From: Lutibacter profundi
GTDB taxonomy: Bacteria; Bacteroidota; Bacteroidia; Flavobacteriales; Flavobacteriaceae
Direction: 5' to 3'
DNA: 64,000 bases
Assembly: GCF_001543325.1 (NCBI RefSeq)
Contig: NZ_CP013355.1
Location: 2,879,001-2,943,000 of the forward strand
Position 1 is the stretch's first letter, and each line of letters opens with the position of its first letter. The translations under genes were made by a program, and so were the position numbers. The notes under the pieces are model-generated. The model was not told where the DNA came from. It made no database searches and worked only from the letters and a program-made list of their open reading frames with translations. This document shows positions 36,704 to 44,658 of the stretch, one piece after another.

Positions 36704-36721
36704 AATTAGTAATTTTAAATA

Positions 36722-37426
36722 TTATTTTAAATCTAAAACATCTTTCATTGTAAAAACGCCTGTTTTATCAACCAGCCACTCAGCTGCAATTATAGCTCCT
36801 AAAGCAAATCCATTTCTATTGTGTGCTGTGTGTTTTATTTCAATTGTATCTTCTGCTGATTCATATTTGATTGCATGAGTTCCGGGAACATCAGGAATAC
36901 GTTTTGATGCTATAGGTATTTCATTTTTATTATTTGTTACATTTAAAGACCAATTATCTTTAGAGCTATGTTTTAAAATATCTTCGGCCAACGTTATTGC
37001 AGTACCACTAGGTTTGTCAAGTTTTTTGGTATGATGAATTTCTTCTATTGATACTTGGTAGTTGTTTAAATGAGCTATTATTTTAGCTAAATATTCATTC
37101 AATTTAAAGAAAACATTAACACCTATACTAAAATTAGAGGCATAAATAAAACTTCCTTTTTTTTTCTTGCAAAGTGCAGTAACATCATTAAATTTATCTA
37201 ACCAGCCAGTGGTTCCACTAACTACAGGAATATTGTTGTTTAAACAATTAGCAATATTTTCAAAAGCCATTGAAGGAATACTAAAATCAATAGCTACATC
37301 CGCTAAAGTTATATCGTAATTTTTAGTGTTTTTACCAACTTTTAACACAATTTCATGACCTTTATCTAAAGCAATTTGTTCAATTGTTTTCCCCATTCTT
37401 CCATAACCTAATAAAGCAATTTTCAT
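36722..37426 (-). CDS. dapB: 4-Hydroxy-tetrahydrodipicolinate reductase
   Basis: The enzyme reduces hydroxy-tetrahydrodipicolinate with NAD(P)H in lysine and diaminopimelate synthesis. The 234-residue protein shows the nucleotide loop GYGRMGK (about residues 7-13), SGTTGW (about 70-75) and the catalytic EIHHTKKLDKPSGTA (about 128-142) with the paired histidines and lysine. It is slightly shorter than the E. coli enzyme, as is usual in Bacteroidota. It is between DUF5683 (2 bp) and lepB (18 bp). Confidence 0.95.
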   Translation of the reverse strand: MKIALLGYGRMGKTIEQIALDKGHEIVLKVGKNTKNYDITLADVAIDFSIPSMAFENIANCLNNNIPVVSGTTGWLDKFNDVTALCKKKKGSFIYASNFSIGVNVFFKLNEYLAKIIAHLNNYQVSIEEIHHTKKLDKPSGTAITLAEDILKHSSKDNWSLNVTNNKNEIPIASKRIPDVPGTHAIKYESAEDTIEIKHTAHNRNGFALGAIIAAEWLVDKTGVFTMKDVLDLK

Positions 37427-37428
37427 TT

Positions 37429-38007
37429 TTAAAAATTAAAATTAATTTGTGCACCAACTATTGGCCTTTGGTTTATTGAGTTTTTAATTAACTTAGGACT
37501 TATAGATAAATTGTTATCTACATTATGTTGCAATAAGTGTGCATTGGTACTAGCTTCAATAACTTGTAGAGCATATAAAGCAACAGTTACCAATAATGAT
37601 AAATCTCTATCTTTTTTATATCCCTTTTGGGCAGTTATTAAAGCTTCTTCTGATAATAAAATATTACCATTCACTCCATCAAATTCATGTGGTTTTCCAT
37701 CTTTCATTAATTTAAAAGCAGTTCTAGCCCTATTATAATTAGTGTTATTTGAACTGTAAAAATAAATACTAGTACCTAATGCAGCATAAACAATTGGGAT
37801 TTTCCAATATTTTTTGTTGTATGCTTGTCCTAATCCAGGTAAAATAGCTGAATAAAACGCCGCTTTTGAAGGAGAAAGAGGATTGTAAATGTTTGAGTTG
37901 CCAAAGTCTGTATCATTAACATTTAAGGCACCATTTTCTTGAGAAAAACAATGGACAATAGTTAAAGAAGTTATAAAAATAAATATGAATAACTGTTTAT
38001 TTAACAC
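37429..38007 (-). CDS. DUF5683 domain membrane/envelope protein
   Basis: This 192-residue protein has a signal peptide (about 1-22, VHCFSQ) and the DUF5683 core SPSKAAFYSAILPGLGQAYNKKYWKIP (about residues 45-71, only partly quoted as motif). The proline-glycine-leucine-glycine-Gln-Tyr pattern is typical of small envelope proteins in this operon. A hydrophobic segment follows (IVYAALGTSIYFY). Its ATG overlaps the parB stop by one base (TAATG). The function is unknown; a role in chromosome or envelope organisation is only a guess from location. Confidence 0.82.
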   Translation of the reverse strand: MLNKQLFIFIFITSLTIVHCFSQENGALNVNDTDFGNSNIYNPLSPSKAAFYSAILPGLGQAYNKKYWKIPIVYAALGTSIYFYSSNNTNYNRARTAFKLMKDGKPHEFDGVNGNILLSEEALITAQKGYKKDRDLSLLVTVALYALQVIEASTNAHLLQHNVDNNLSISPKLIKNSINQRPIVGAQINFNF

Positions 38008-38906
38008 TATTGTAATAATTTTTTAATTCTATTGAAATCTTCTTCAGAATGGAAAGGAATAATAATTTTACCTTTGTCTTTCCCTGCCAATTTAATATTA
38101 ATTTTATGCCCAAAATATTCACTAAAAGTCTTTAAACTTTGAGAAATAAATTTTGGAGTTTCAGTATTGTTAGAAATTTTTTTCGGTTTGGTAATTGTAT
38201 CTTCTCTAAGACCTTTAACTAATTGCTCTGTTTGACGAACCGATAATTTTTGTTGAATTATTTTCTCATAAATATCTAATTGGTCTTCTATTTTTTCAAC
38301 ATTTATTAATGCTCTACCATGTCCCATAGTTAAAAAACCATCACGCATACCCGTTTGAATAATAGGGTCTAGTTTTAGTAACCTTAGGTAATTACTAATA
38401 GTGGAACGTTTTTTTCCAACACGTTTGCTCATTTCTTCTTGAGTTAAGTCTATTTCCTCAATTAATCGTTGGTATGAAAGAGCAACTTCAATAGGATCTA
38501 AATCTTTACGTTGTATATTTTCAACCAAGGCCATTTCAAGCATTTCTTGGTCGTTGGCAATTCTTATATATGCAGGAATTGTAGTGTTTCCAATTAATTT
38601 TGAAGCTCTAAATCTTCTTTCCCCAGAAACTAATTGAAATTTATTCCCTTCTAATTTACGAATAGTAATAGGTTGAATAACTCCTAATTCTCTAATAGAA
38701 CTTGCTAATTCAAGAAGGGATTCTTCATTAAAATAACTTCTAGGTTGAAATGGGTTTACGTCAATTAAATCCATTTCTATTTCAATAATAGAACCTACAA
38801 TTTTATCTGCATTTTTATCATTCGCTGAATTAATATCTGAGCTTGAATTATTTAATAAGGCAGATAACCCTCTTCCAAGTGCTTGTTTTTTAGTAGCTTT
38901 TGCCAT
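38007..38906 (-). CDS. parB: Chromosome partitioning protein ParB
   Basis: This 299-residue protein binds parS sites and, as a CTP-dependent clamp, loads SMC and cooperates with ParA. The N-terminal KQALGRGLSALL and the ParB/Srx nucleotide motif VSGERRFRASK (about residues 92-102) are present. A helix-turn-helix follows (TQEEMSKRVGKKRSTISNYLRL, about 160-180), with MGHGRALI next. Its start overlaps the parA end by 17 bp. No perfect parS site was recognised within the window. Confidence 0.95.
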   Translation of the reverse strand: MAKATKKQALGRGLSALLNNSSSDINSANDKNADKIVGSIIEIEMDLIDVNPFQPRSYFNEESLLELASSIRELGVIQPITIRKLEGNKFQLVSGERRFRASKLIGNTTIPAYIRIANDQEMLEMALVENIQRKDLDPIEVALSYQRLIEEIDLTQEEMSKRVGKKRSTISNYLRLLKLDPIIQTGMRDGFLTMGHGRALINVEKIEDQLDIYEKIIQQKLSVRQTEQLVKGLREDTITKPKKISNNTETPKFISQSLKTFSEYFGHKINIKLAGKDKGKIIIPFHSEEDFNRIKKLLQ

Positions 38907-39672
38907 CCTTATTATGTGATTTTAAAATTTCGTTTGCTAAGTTAATATAATTTATGGCACCTTTACTAGTTGCATCGTAGGCAATAATGCTTTCTCCATA
39001 ACTTGGGGCTTCGCTTAACCGAACGTTACGCTTAATAATGGTTTTAAAAACCATATTTTGAAAGTGTTTTTTTACCTCTTCTACTACTTGGTTTGAAAGA
39101 CGCAAACGCGAGTCGTACATAGTGAGCAATAAGCCTTCAATATCTAAATTTTCATTGTGTATTTTTTGAACACTTTTTATGGTATTTAACAATTTCCCTA
39201 ATCCTTCTAAAGCAAAATATTCACATTGAATGGGTATAATTACAGAATCTGCTGCAATAAGAGCATTAAGAGTAATTAGTCCAAGTGAAGGGGCACAATC
39301 AATAAATATGTAATCATATTCATTTTTAATACTTTCAAGAGCTTCTTTTAGCTTAAATTCACGCTTATTTTTATCTACCAATTCAATTTCTATGGCTACT
39401 AAATCTATGTGTGCAGGAATAATATCTACATTTGGAGAATTGGTTGAAACAATGGCTTCTTTAGCTGTAATTGTATGTTCTAGCAATTGATAGCTTCCTT
39501 TTTCAACAGCTTCAACAACAATGCCAAGGCTTGAAGATGCATTAGCTTGCGGATCGGCATCAATTAGTAATACCTTTTTTTCTAGTACGCCCATTGCAGC
39601 TGCTAAATTCACAGTTGTTGTAGTTTTACCAACACCACCTTTTTGATTGGCTATTGCAATAATTTTTCCCAT
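38890..39672 (-). CDS. parA: ParA family ATPase (Soj-like)
   Basis: This 260-residue deviant-Walker ATPase positions replicated origins together with ParB. The deviant Walker A KGGVGKTTTTVN (about residues 10-21), the switch DADPQANASSS (about 39-49) and the Walker B FIDCAPSLGL (about 120-129) are visible. It is the first gene of a seven-gene minus-strand series ending at DUF6122. The 120-bp upstream region also holds the terminator of pepD, which is read in the same direction. Confidence 0.96.
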   Translation of the reverse strand: MGKIIAIANQKGGVGKTTTTVNLAAAMGVLEKKVLLIDADPQANASSSLGIVVEAVEKGSYQLLEHTITAKEAIVSTNSPNVDIIPAHIDLVAIEIELVDKNKREFKLKEALESIKNEYDYIFIDCAPSLGLITLNALIAADSVIIPIQCEYFALEGLGKLLNTIKSVQKIHNENLDIEGLLLTMYDSRLRLSNQVVEEVKKHFQNMVFKTIIKRNVRLSEAPSYGESIIAYDATSKGAINYINLANEILKSHNKDGKSY

Positions 39673-39752
39673 AAAAGTACGACGAGTTATATAAAGATGT
39701 AAAAATACAATTAATTATGGTTTTTAAAAGAGAATAACATTAACAAAACACT

Positions 39753-39784
39753 AAAAAATAAAGAGGTTGTAACTTTCAACCTCT
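39753..39784 (-). terminator. Rho-independent terminator after pepD
   Basis: On the minus strand the stem AGAGGTTG (39784-39777) pairs with CAACCTCT (39769-39762) around a 7-base loop, and TTATTTTTT follows. It lies 8 bp after the pepD stop and separates pepD from parA. Confidence 0.85.
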
Positions 39785-39792
39785 CTAATTTT

Positions 39793-41250
39793 TTAATTTT
39801 TGGTAGGTATATGTTCTAAAATCTCAAGTAAATATTTCCAAAATTTTTGAGCAGATTTAATATTGGCTTTCTCATCAGGTGAATGAGCACCTTGGATTGT
39901 TGGCCCAAACGAAATCATATCCATATCTGGATAATTTGTACCGAGAATACCACATTCTAGACCTGCATGGCAAGCTACAACAGCTGCTTTACTATGAAAT
40001 AATTTCTCATAAGTTTCAGTTAAAACGTTTAATATTTGAGAGTTTACGTTAGGTTTCCAACCAGGATAAGAACCTGAAAGTGTAACTTGATACCCTCCTA
40101 ATTCAAATGTAGCTTTTAAGGCATTTGCCAAGTCAAATTTTGATGTTTCAACAGACGACCTTGTTAGGCATAAAATTGTAATTTCTTCATCTTTAACAAT
40201 CACACGGGCTATATTATTTGAAGTTTCAACTAAATCTTCCATATCATTACTCATTCTATATACGCCATTGTGTGCGGCATAAATAGCGTTAAGTAATGTA
40301 ATTTGACTTATAGTTGTCATTACTTTTTTAGGAGCATCGGTTTCGGTAATTAAAATTTCTAAATTAGGGTCAACAGTGTTTAGCTCTTGTTTAATTTCGG
40401 TTATAACGTTATTTATTTTTTTTAAAAAAGTATTTTTTTTAGCGTTATAAACAGAAATTATAGCAAAACTTTCTCGAGGTATAGCATTTCTTAAACTTCC
40501 CCCATTTATTTCTGATATTCTAATAAAATCTTGAGATTCATATAATAAACGATTCATAATTTTATTAGCATTTCCAAGACCTTTATGTATATCCATCCCA
40601 GAATGTCCACCGTTTAATCCAGTTACAGATATTGAAAATCCAACACTATTTGTAGGAGTATGCACCTCATGATAAACATTTTTAACAGTAATGTCAATTC
40701 CTCCAGCACAACCTATATCAATTTCATCATCTTCTTCTGTATCTAGGTTAAGCAATATTTCTCCATCTAAATATCCAGCTTGTAGTCCCATTGCACCAGT
40801 CATTCCAGTTTCTTCATCAATGGTAAATAAGGCTTCTAAAGGAGGGTGTTTAATGTTACTTGATTCTAAAACACTCATTATTGCAGCAACTCCCAAACCG
40901 TTGTCAGCACCAAGTGTTGTTCCATCTGCACGTACCCAGCCATCTTCAATTTTCATTTTAATACCTTCTGTATCAAAATCAAAATTAGTATCAGCATTTT
41001 TTTGATGAACCATGTCTAAATGTCCTTGCATTACAACAGGTTTTCTATTTTCCATTCCTTTTGAAGCAGGTTTTTTTATAATAACATTCCCAACGGGATC
41101 AACAATTGTTTCGAGGTTTAATTTTTTTCCAAAGTCTACCATAAACTGGATTACTTTTTCTTCTTTTTTGGAACCTCTTGGAACTGCATTTAAATCAGCA
41201 AAATTATTCCAAAGAGCTTTAGGTTCTAGTTCTCTGATCTCTTTATTCAT
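39793..41250 (-). CDS. pepD: Aminoacyl-histidine dipeptidase PepD (M20C)
   Basis: This 485-residue cytoplasmic di-zinc dipeptidase hydrolyses Xaa-His and other dipeptides. The M20 motifs are visible: MQGHLDMVHQ (about residues 74-83), TLGADNGLG (about 112-120), TIDEETGMTGA with the catalytic glutamates (about 141-151), and FGPTIQGAHSPDE near the C-terminus with the last histidine ligand. The length is normal. It is followed by its own terminator. The nitroreductase gene ends 19 bp upstream of its start and may be co-transcribed. Confidence 0.95.
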   Translation of the reverse strand: MNKEIRELEPKALWNNFADLNAVPRGSKKEEKVIQFMVDFGKKLNLETIVDPVGNVIIKKPASKGMENRKPVVMQGHLDMVHQKNADTNFDFDTEGIKMKIEDGWVRADGTTLGADNGLGVAAIMSVLESSNIKHPPLEALFTIDEETGMTGAMGLQAGYLDGEILLNLDTEEDDEIDIGCAGGIDITVKNVYHEVHTPTNSVGFSISVTGLNGGHSGMDIHKGLGNANKIMNRLLYESQDFIRISEINGGSLRNAIPRESFAIISVYNAKKNTFLKKINNVITEIKQELNTVDPNLEILITETDAPKKVMTTISQITLLNAIYAAHNGVYRMSNDMEDLVETSNNIARVIVKDEEITILCLTRSSVETSKFDLANALKATFELGGYQVTLSGSYPGWKPNVNSQILNVLTETYEKLFHSKAAVVACHAGLECGILGTNYPDMDMISFGPTIQGAHSPDEKANIKSAQKFWKYLLEILEHIPTKN

Positions 41251-41269
41251 CTTTATATTGTGTTATTTA

Positions 41270-41902
41270 CTATGATAATTCTATAATACTTTCACTCAGT
41301 GGTTTTCTTACCTTTTTCATGCCACTCATAATATCATCTTCTGCTCTAAAACCTACAGGTAGTAATAAAACAGATTTTAAATTTAAGTTTTTTAAATTTA
41401 ACAATTCATCTATTTTTTCTGGAACAAAACCTTCCATTGGGCAGGCATCAATTTTTTCTGCGGCACAAACAGTCATTAAATTTCCTAAGGCAATATATGT
41501 TTGGTTTTTAGCAGATTGCTGTTTTTCTTCAACTGTTTTGTTTTTGTACATATCAATCAGTTGTTTTCTAAAGTCTGAAATTACTTTTTCATCAATATTT
41601 CTTATTCGCTTCTCCATATCAAAATAAGCATTAATGTCATCAGTTGTTGTGTCTTCTTCAATACATAAAATTAATAAATGAGAGGCATCAGCAACTTGAC
41701 GTTGAAAATAGGCATGTTCTACAAATTTTTCTTGGATTTCTTTATTGTTAATTACAATTAATTTTATAGGTTGTAAACCAAAAGATGTGGGTGTTAAATT
41801 GAAAGCTTTTTTTAGCGTTTCAATTTGTTGATTTGTCAATTTTTTTGAGGGATCAAATTTTTTAGTAGCATATCTCCATTCTAAGCTATCAAGTATGTTC
41901 AT
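41270..41902 (-). CDS. NAD(P)H-dependent nitroreductase family protein
   Basis: I choose the ATG at 41902 (210 residues, MNILDSLEWRYATKKFD), the usual family beginning; an ATG at 41956 only adds promoter-like sequence. The FMN-binding RYATKKFD (about residues 10-17) and LTPTSFGLQPIK (about 37-48) segments are present, with the C-terminal half (MEGFVPEKID, VLLPVGFRAEDD) as in NfsB-like proteins. It probably reduces quinones or nitro compounds with a flavin cofactor. Three -7-like motifs precede the start. Confidence 0.9.
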   Translation of the reverse strand: MNILDSLEWRYATKKFDPSKKLTNQQIETLKKAFNLTPTSFGLQPIKLIVINNKEIQEKFVEHAYFQRQVADASHLLILCIEEDTTTDDINAYFDMEKRIRNIDEKVISDFRKQLIDMYKNKTVEEKQQSAKNQTYIALGNLMTVCAAEKIDACPMEGFVPEKIDELLNLKNLNLKSVLLLPVGFRAEDDIMSGMKKVRKPLSESIIELS

Positions 41903-41922
41903 TTGAATTAAATTAGTTTTTA

Positions 41923-41951
41923 CAAAATTAACCCAAAAGTACTCAAATTTA
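41923..41951 (-). promoter_or_regulatory. Cluster of -7-like boxes before the nitroreductase
   Basis: Three minus-strand matches to TAnnTTTG stand close together: TAAATTTG (41951-41944), TACTTTTG (41941-41934) and TAATTTTG (41930-41923). TTG triplets lie upstream at varied spacing; one pairs with the last box at 23 bp. This supports starting translation at 41902. Confidence 0.45.
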
Positions 41952-42000
41952 GTCAATTTTAATAGTCAATTTTCATAACTAAAAGTTAATTTATACTTTT

Positions 42001-43290
42001 ATGAGAATTAAAATTGCTATGAAAGAAAATTTACTACATTTTGTGTGGAAACTACAATTGTTTTCACCAATGAAATTACAATCTACCAAAGGAGAATTTA
42101 TTCAAGTTGTTGCTTCTGGAATAGAAAATAAAAATACAGGTCCAGATTTTTTGAACGCTAAAATTGTAATAGGGAAACAACTTTGGGCTGGAAATGTTGA
42201 AATTCATATAAATTCATCAGACTGGTATGCACATACTCATGAAGTTGATAGCAATTATGATTCAGTTATTTTGCATGTTGTTTGGGAACACAATGTTGAT
42301 ATTTATAGAAAATCCAATCAAAAAATAGCAACATTAGAGTTGAAAAATTATATATCTAAGCATTTATTGGATAATTATAAGTTGCTTTTTAATAGGCCTA
42401 AAAAATGGATTAATTGTGAACATAATATTGAAGTAATAAATTCATTCATTTTAACACATTGGTTTGAACGGCTTTTTTTTGAGAGACTAGAACAAAAATC
42501 AGATGATATTCAACAACTATTAACTTCAAATAATAACGATTGGGAGGCTACTTTATTTATTTTATTAGCAAAAAATTTTGGATTAAAAATTAATGCTGAT
42601 GCATTTAAAAATTTCGCCACTTCTTTTAACTTTTCAGTTGTTAGGAAAGTTTCAACAAATCTCAATCAATTAGAAGCATTGTTTTTTGGTCAAGCAGGTT
42701 TGTTAGCTAATAACTTTGAGTCAGCATATTTTAAAAGATTAAAAGAAGAATATGAATATTTAAAAATAAAATATAAACTAACATCAATTTCAAAAGAGCA
42801 AGTTCAATTTTTTAGATTGCGACCAAATAATTTTCCAACGGTAAGATTATCTCAATTAGCTTCGTTGTATTTTAAACATAAAAATTTATTTTCAAAAATA
42901 ATTGAAGTGAATACAGTTGAAGATTTTTATGATTTATTAGCAACTGCTACCTTACCTTTTTGGGAAACTCATTATACGTTTGAGAAAGAGTCAAAAAAAA
43001 GCATCAAAAAATTATCAAAATCATTTATTGATTTAGTGTTAATTAACACCATTGTACCTGTAAAATTTATGTATTTAAAAAATATTGGTAAAAGTAATTT
43101 TAGTTCAGTAATTTCTATAATAGATCAAATTAAGCCTGAAAAAAACAAGATTACTTCAAACTTTAATAATTTAAAAATTAAAAGTAGTAATGCTTTTGAA
43201 ACGCAGGCTTTGTTACAGCTTAAGAATGAATATTGCAACCATCAACTTTGTTTACAATGTGAAATAGGGAAAGAAGTATTAAAAATTTAA
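42001..43290 (+). CDS. DUF2851 family protein
   Basis: This 429-residue protein (423 if the second ATG at 42019, MKENLLHFVWKLQLF, is used) belongs to the Bacteroidota-specific DUF2851 family. The conserved beginning LLHFVWK, the NTGPDFLNAKI and NVEIHINSSDW segments (about residues 40-75) and the C-terminal paired cysteines CNHQLCLQC are visible. A -7-like TACTTTTA ends at the first ATG, so the second ATG is the likelier start. No function is known. It converges with the MBL gene with a 4-bp overlap. Confidence 0.88.
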   Translation: MRIKIAMKENLLHFVWKLQLFSPMKLQSTKGEFIQVVASGIENKNTGPDFLNAKIVIGKQLWAGNVEIHINSSDWYAHTHEVDSNYDSVILHVVWEHNVDIYRKSNQKIATLELKNYISKHLLDNYKLLFNRPKKWINCEHNIEVINSFILTHWFERLFFERLEQKSDDIQQLLTSNNNDWEATLFILLAKNFGLKINADAFKNFATSFNFSVVRKVSTNLNQLEALFFGQAGLLANNFESAYFKRLKEEYEYLKIKYKLTSISKEQVQFFRLRPNNFPTVRLSQLASLYFKHKNLFSKIIEVNTVEDFYDLLATATLPFWETHYTFEKESKKSIKKLSKSFIDLVLINTIVPVKFMYLKNIGKSNFSSVISIIDQIKPEKNKITSNFNNLKIKSSNAFETQALLQLKNEYCNHQLCLQCEIGKEVLKI

Positions 43291-44045
43291 TTTGGATACC
43301 AGTTACGTATACGAATTTCAATATTTTTATTTTTGGCGTTTACTAATTTTTTAAATTTAGCAACATCACTGTATTCGTTTTTTCCTCTGTAATGAAATGG
43401 ATACACAATTTTTGGCTGAAACTCTAGAACTGCATTTGCAGCTTGGTTTATATTCATAGTATAAGGTAAATTCATACAAATAAAAGCAATATCAATATTT
43501 TGAAGCATTCTCATTTCTAAAATATCTTCTGTGTCTCCTGAAATATAAATACGTTTATTATCAATAGTTAAAAGATATCCATTACCTCTTCCTTTTGGGT
43601 GTTTTGAATTTGTATTTTCAGGTAAATTATACATTGGTATAGCTTTTATAAACATGTTAAGCCTATGAACCCCTTGGTTATTTTTTAAAATAGTTAGTTG
43701 TGAGTTGTATTTTTCTGGTAATTTATTTGCGACTGCTTCAGGAACTATAAAAATAGTATTAGAAGTATCTATAGAATTTAATGTTTTTAAATTTAGATGA
43801 TCTCCATGAACATCAGTTATTAAAATAATAGCAGGTGATTTTAAGTTAGTGTATATTTTTTCTTTTCCTGAAGGGTCAATGAGTATTGTTTTGTTGTTAA
43901 CAGTTAATATAAAACTGGCATGCGAAATTGGTTGAATTAGAATATATCCATTATTAGTTATTATACTATCAATTGTTATTTTTTGCGACCAAATGAAATG
44001 ATTAAGTAACAAGAAGGTAATTAGTGAAACTGTTTTTAATTTCAT
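43287..44045 (-). CDS. Exported MBL fold metallo-hydrolase
   Basis: This 252-residue protein has an N-terminal signal peptide (about 1-20, HFIWSQ) and a beta-lactamase-like fold. The metal motif is TDVHGDHL (about residues 78-85), in which aspartate replaces the first histidine of HxHxDH. The GDT ligand (YISGDTEDI) and the last histidine (VYPFHYRG) are present. This suits the Lactamase_B_2/UPF0173-like group, which includes periplasmic members with unknown substrates. The variant may still bind metal. Confidence 0.83.
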   Translation of the reverse strand: MKLKTVSLITFLLLNHFIWSQKITIDSIITNNGYILIQPISHASFILTVNNKTILIDPSGKEKIYTNLKSPAIILITDVHGDHLNLKTLNSIDTSNTIFIVPEAVANKLPEKYNSQLTILKNNQGVHRLNMFIKAIPMYNLPENTNSKHPKGRGNGYLLTIDNKRIYISGDTEDILEMRMLQNIDIAFICMNLPYTMNINQAANAVLEFQPKIVYPFHYRGKNEYSDVAKFKKLVNAKNKNIEIRIRNWYPN

Positions 44046-44079
44046 AGGTTCATATTTTTCTGTAAGATTACTAAAAGAA

Positions 44080-44496
44080 TTAAAGAGTTGTTTTGTTATA
44101 GAAATCTTTTACCCAGGCAATTAATTGATTTTCAGTAAGTAACTCTGATTTATAGACTCCAATTAATTTATCTTTAACCAGCATATTAGATTTAATTTCT
44201 TTCTTAAATAATTTTTTCATTTTTGAAGGGCCAAAAAGCACAACGTTATCACAATTTATAATTTCTTTTAATAATTGTTTGAAAAATTTTTTAGTTTGTA
44301 TATTTCTACGGTTCAGTTTATTCTTTTCAAAAGTCATATACTGTCCGCCAAATCTACCATATTTTTTAGACTCTCCCGGAACACGCTCTCGGGTTTCAAT
44401 GTTAGACTCAATTTTTTTAATAGAGTGATTATTGTTTGTAACTTTAATAATAAAAGCTTGTTTTGTGTCGATCCAAATTCCAATATTTTTTCTCAT
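44080..44496 (-). CDS. Small protein with eRF1/Pelota-like domain features
   Basis: This 138-residue protein starts GIWIDTKQAFIIKV, has a charged middle (IETRERVPGESKKYGRFGGQY) and a C-terminal half VVLFGPSKMKKLFKKEI, LIGVYKSELLTENQLIAWV. The last two segments resemble the third domain of eRF1/Pelota-like proteins and the small proteobacterial 'translational machinery' proteins, by my recollection of their pattern. A ribosome-linked stress role is an inference. It lies 34 bp before the MBL gene on the same strand. Confidence 0.55.
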   Translation of the reverse strand: MRKNIGIWIDTKQAFIIKVTNNNHSIKKIESNIETRERVPGESKKYGRFGGQYMTFEKNKLNRRNIQTKKFFKQLLKEIINCDNVVLFGPSKMKKLFKKEIKSNMLVKDKLIGVYKSELLTENQLIAWVKDFYNKTTL

Positions 44497-44598
44497 AATT
44501 GTTAATTTAACGGATTAAACTATTGGGGCAGTAGTAAATACTAGATTGCTTGTATAAAATTACGAAAAAATAAAGTTAAATATCAATTCTAAACAAGA

Positions 44599-44628
44599 AA
44601 AAGCTACAACAAATTTGTTGTAGCTTTT
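44599..44628 (-). terminator. Palindromic terminator after the beta-oxidation operon
   Basis: The two 15-base halves AAAAGCTACAACAAA (44599-44613) and TTTGTTGTAGCTTTT (44614-44628) are exact reverse complements. On the minus strand the stem ends in TTTT and continues TTCTTG, giving a modest U tract. It lies 30 bp after the acyl-CoA dehydrogenase stop. Confidence 0.75.
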
Positions 44629-44658
44629 CGGTTGTAATTAAATTGCTTGAATTAAAAT

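Noticed and set aside
44599..44628. The 30-bp perfect palindrome as a regulator-binding site
   Set aside because: It lies just after the last gene of an operon and upstream of no gene start on either strand at promoter distance, so a terminator is the simpler reading.
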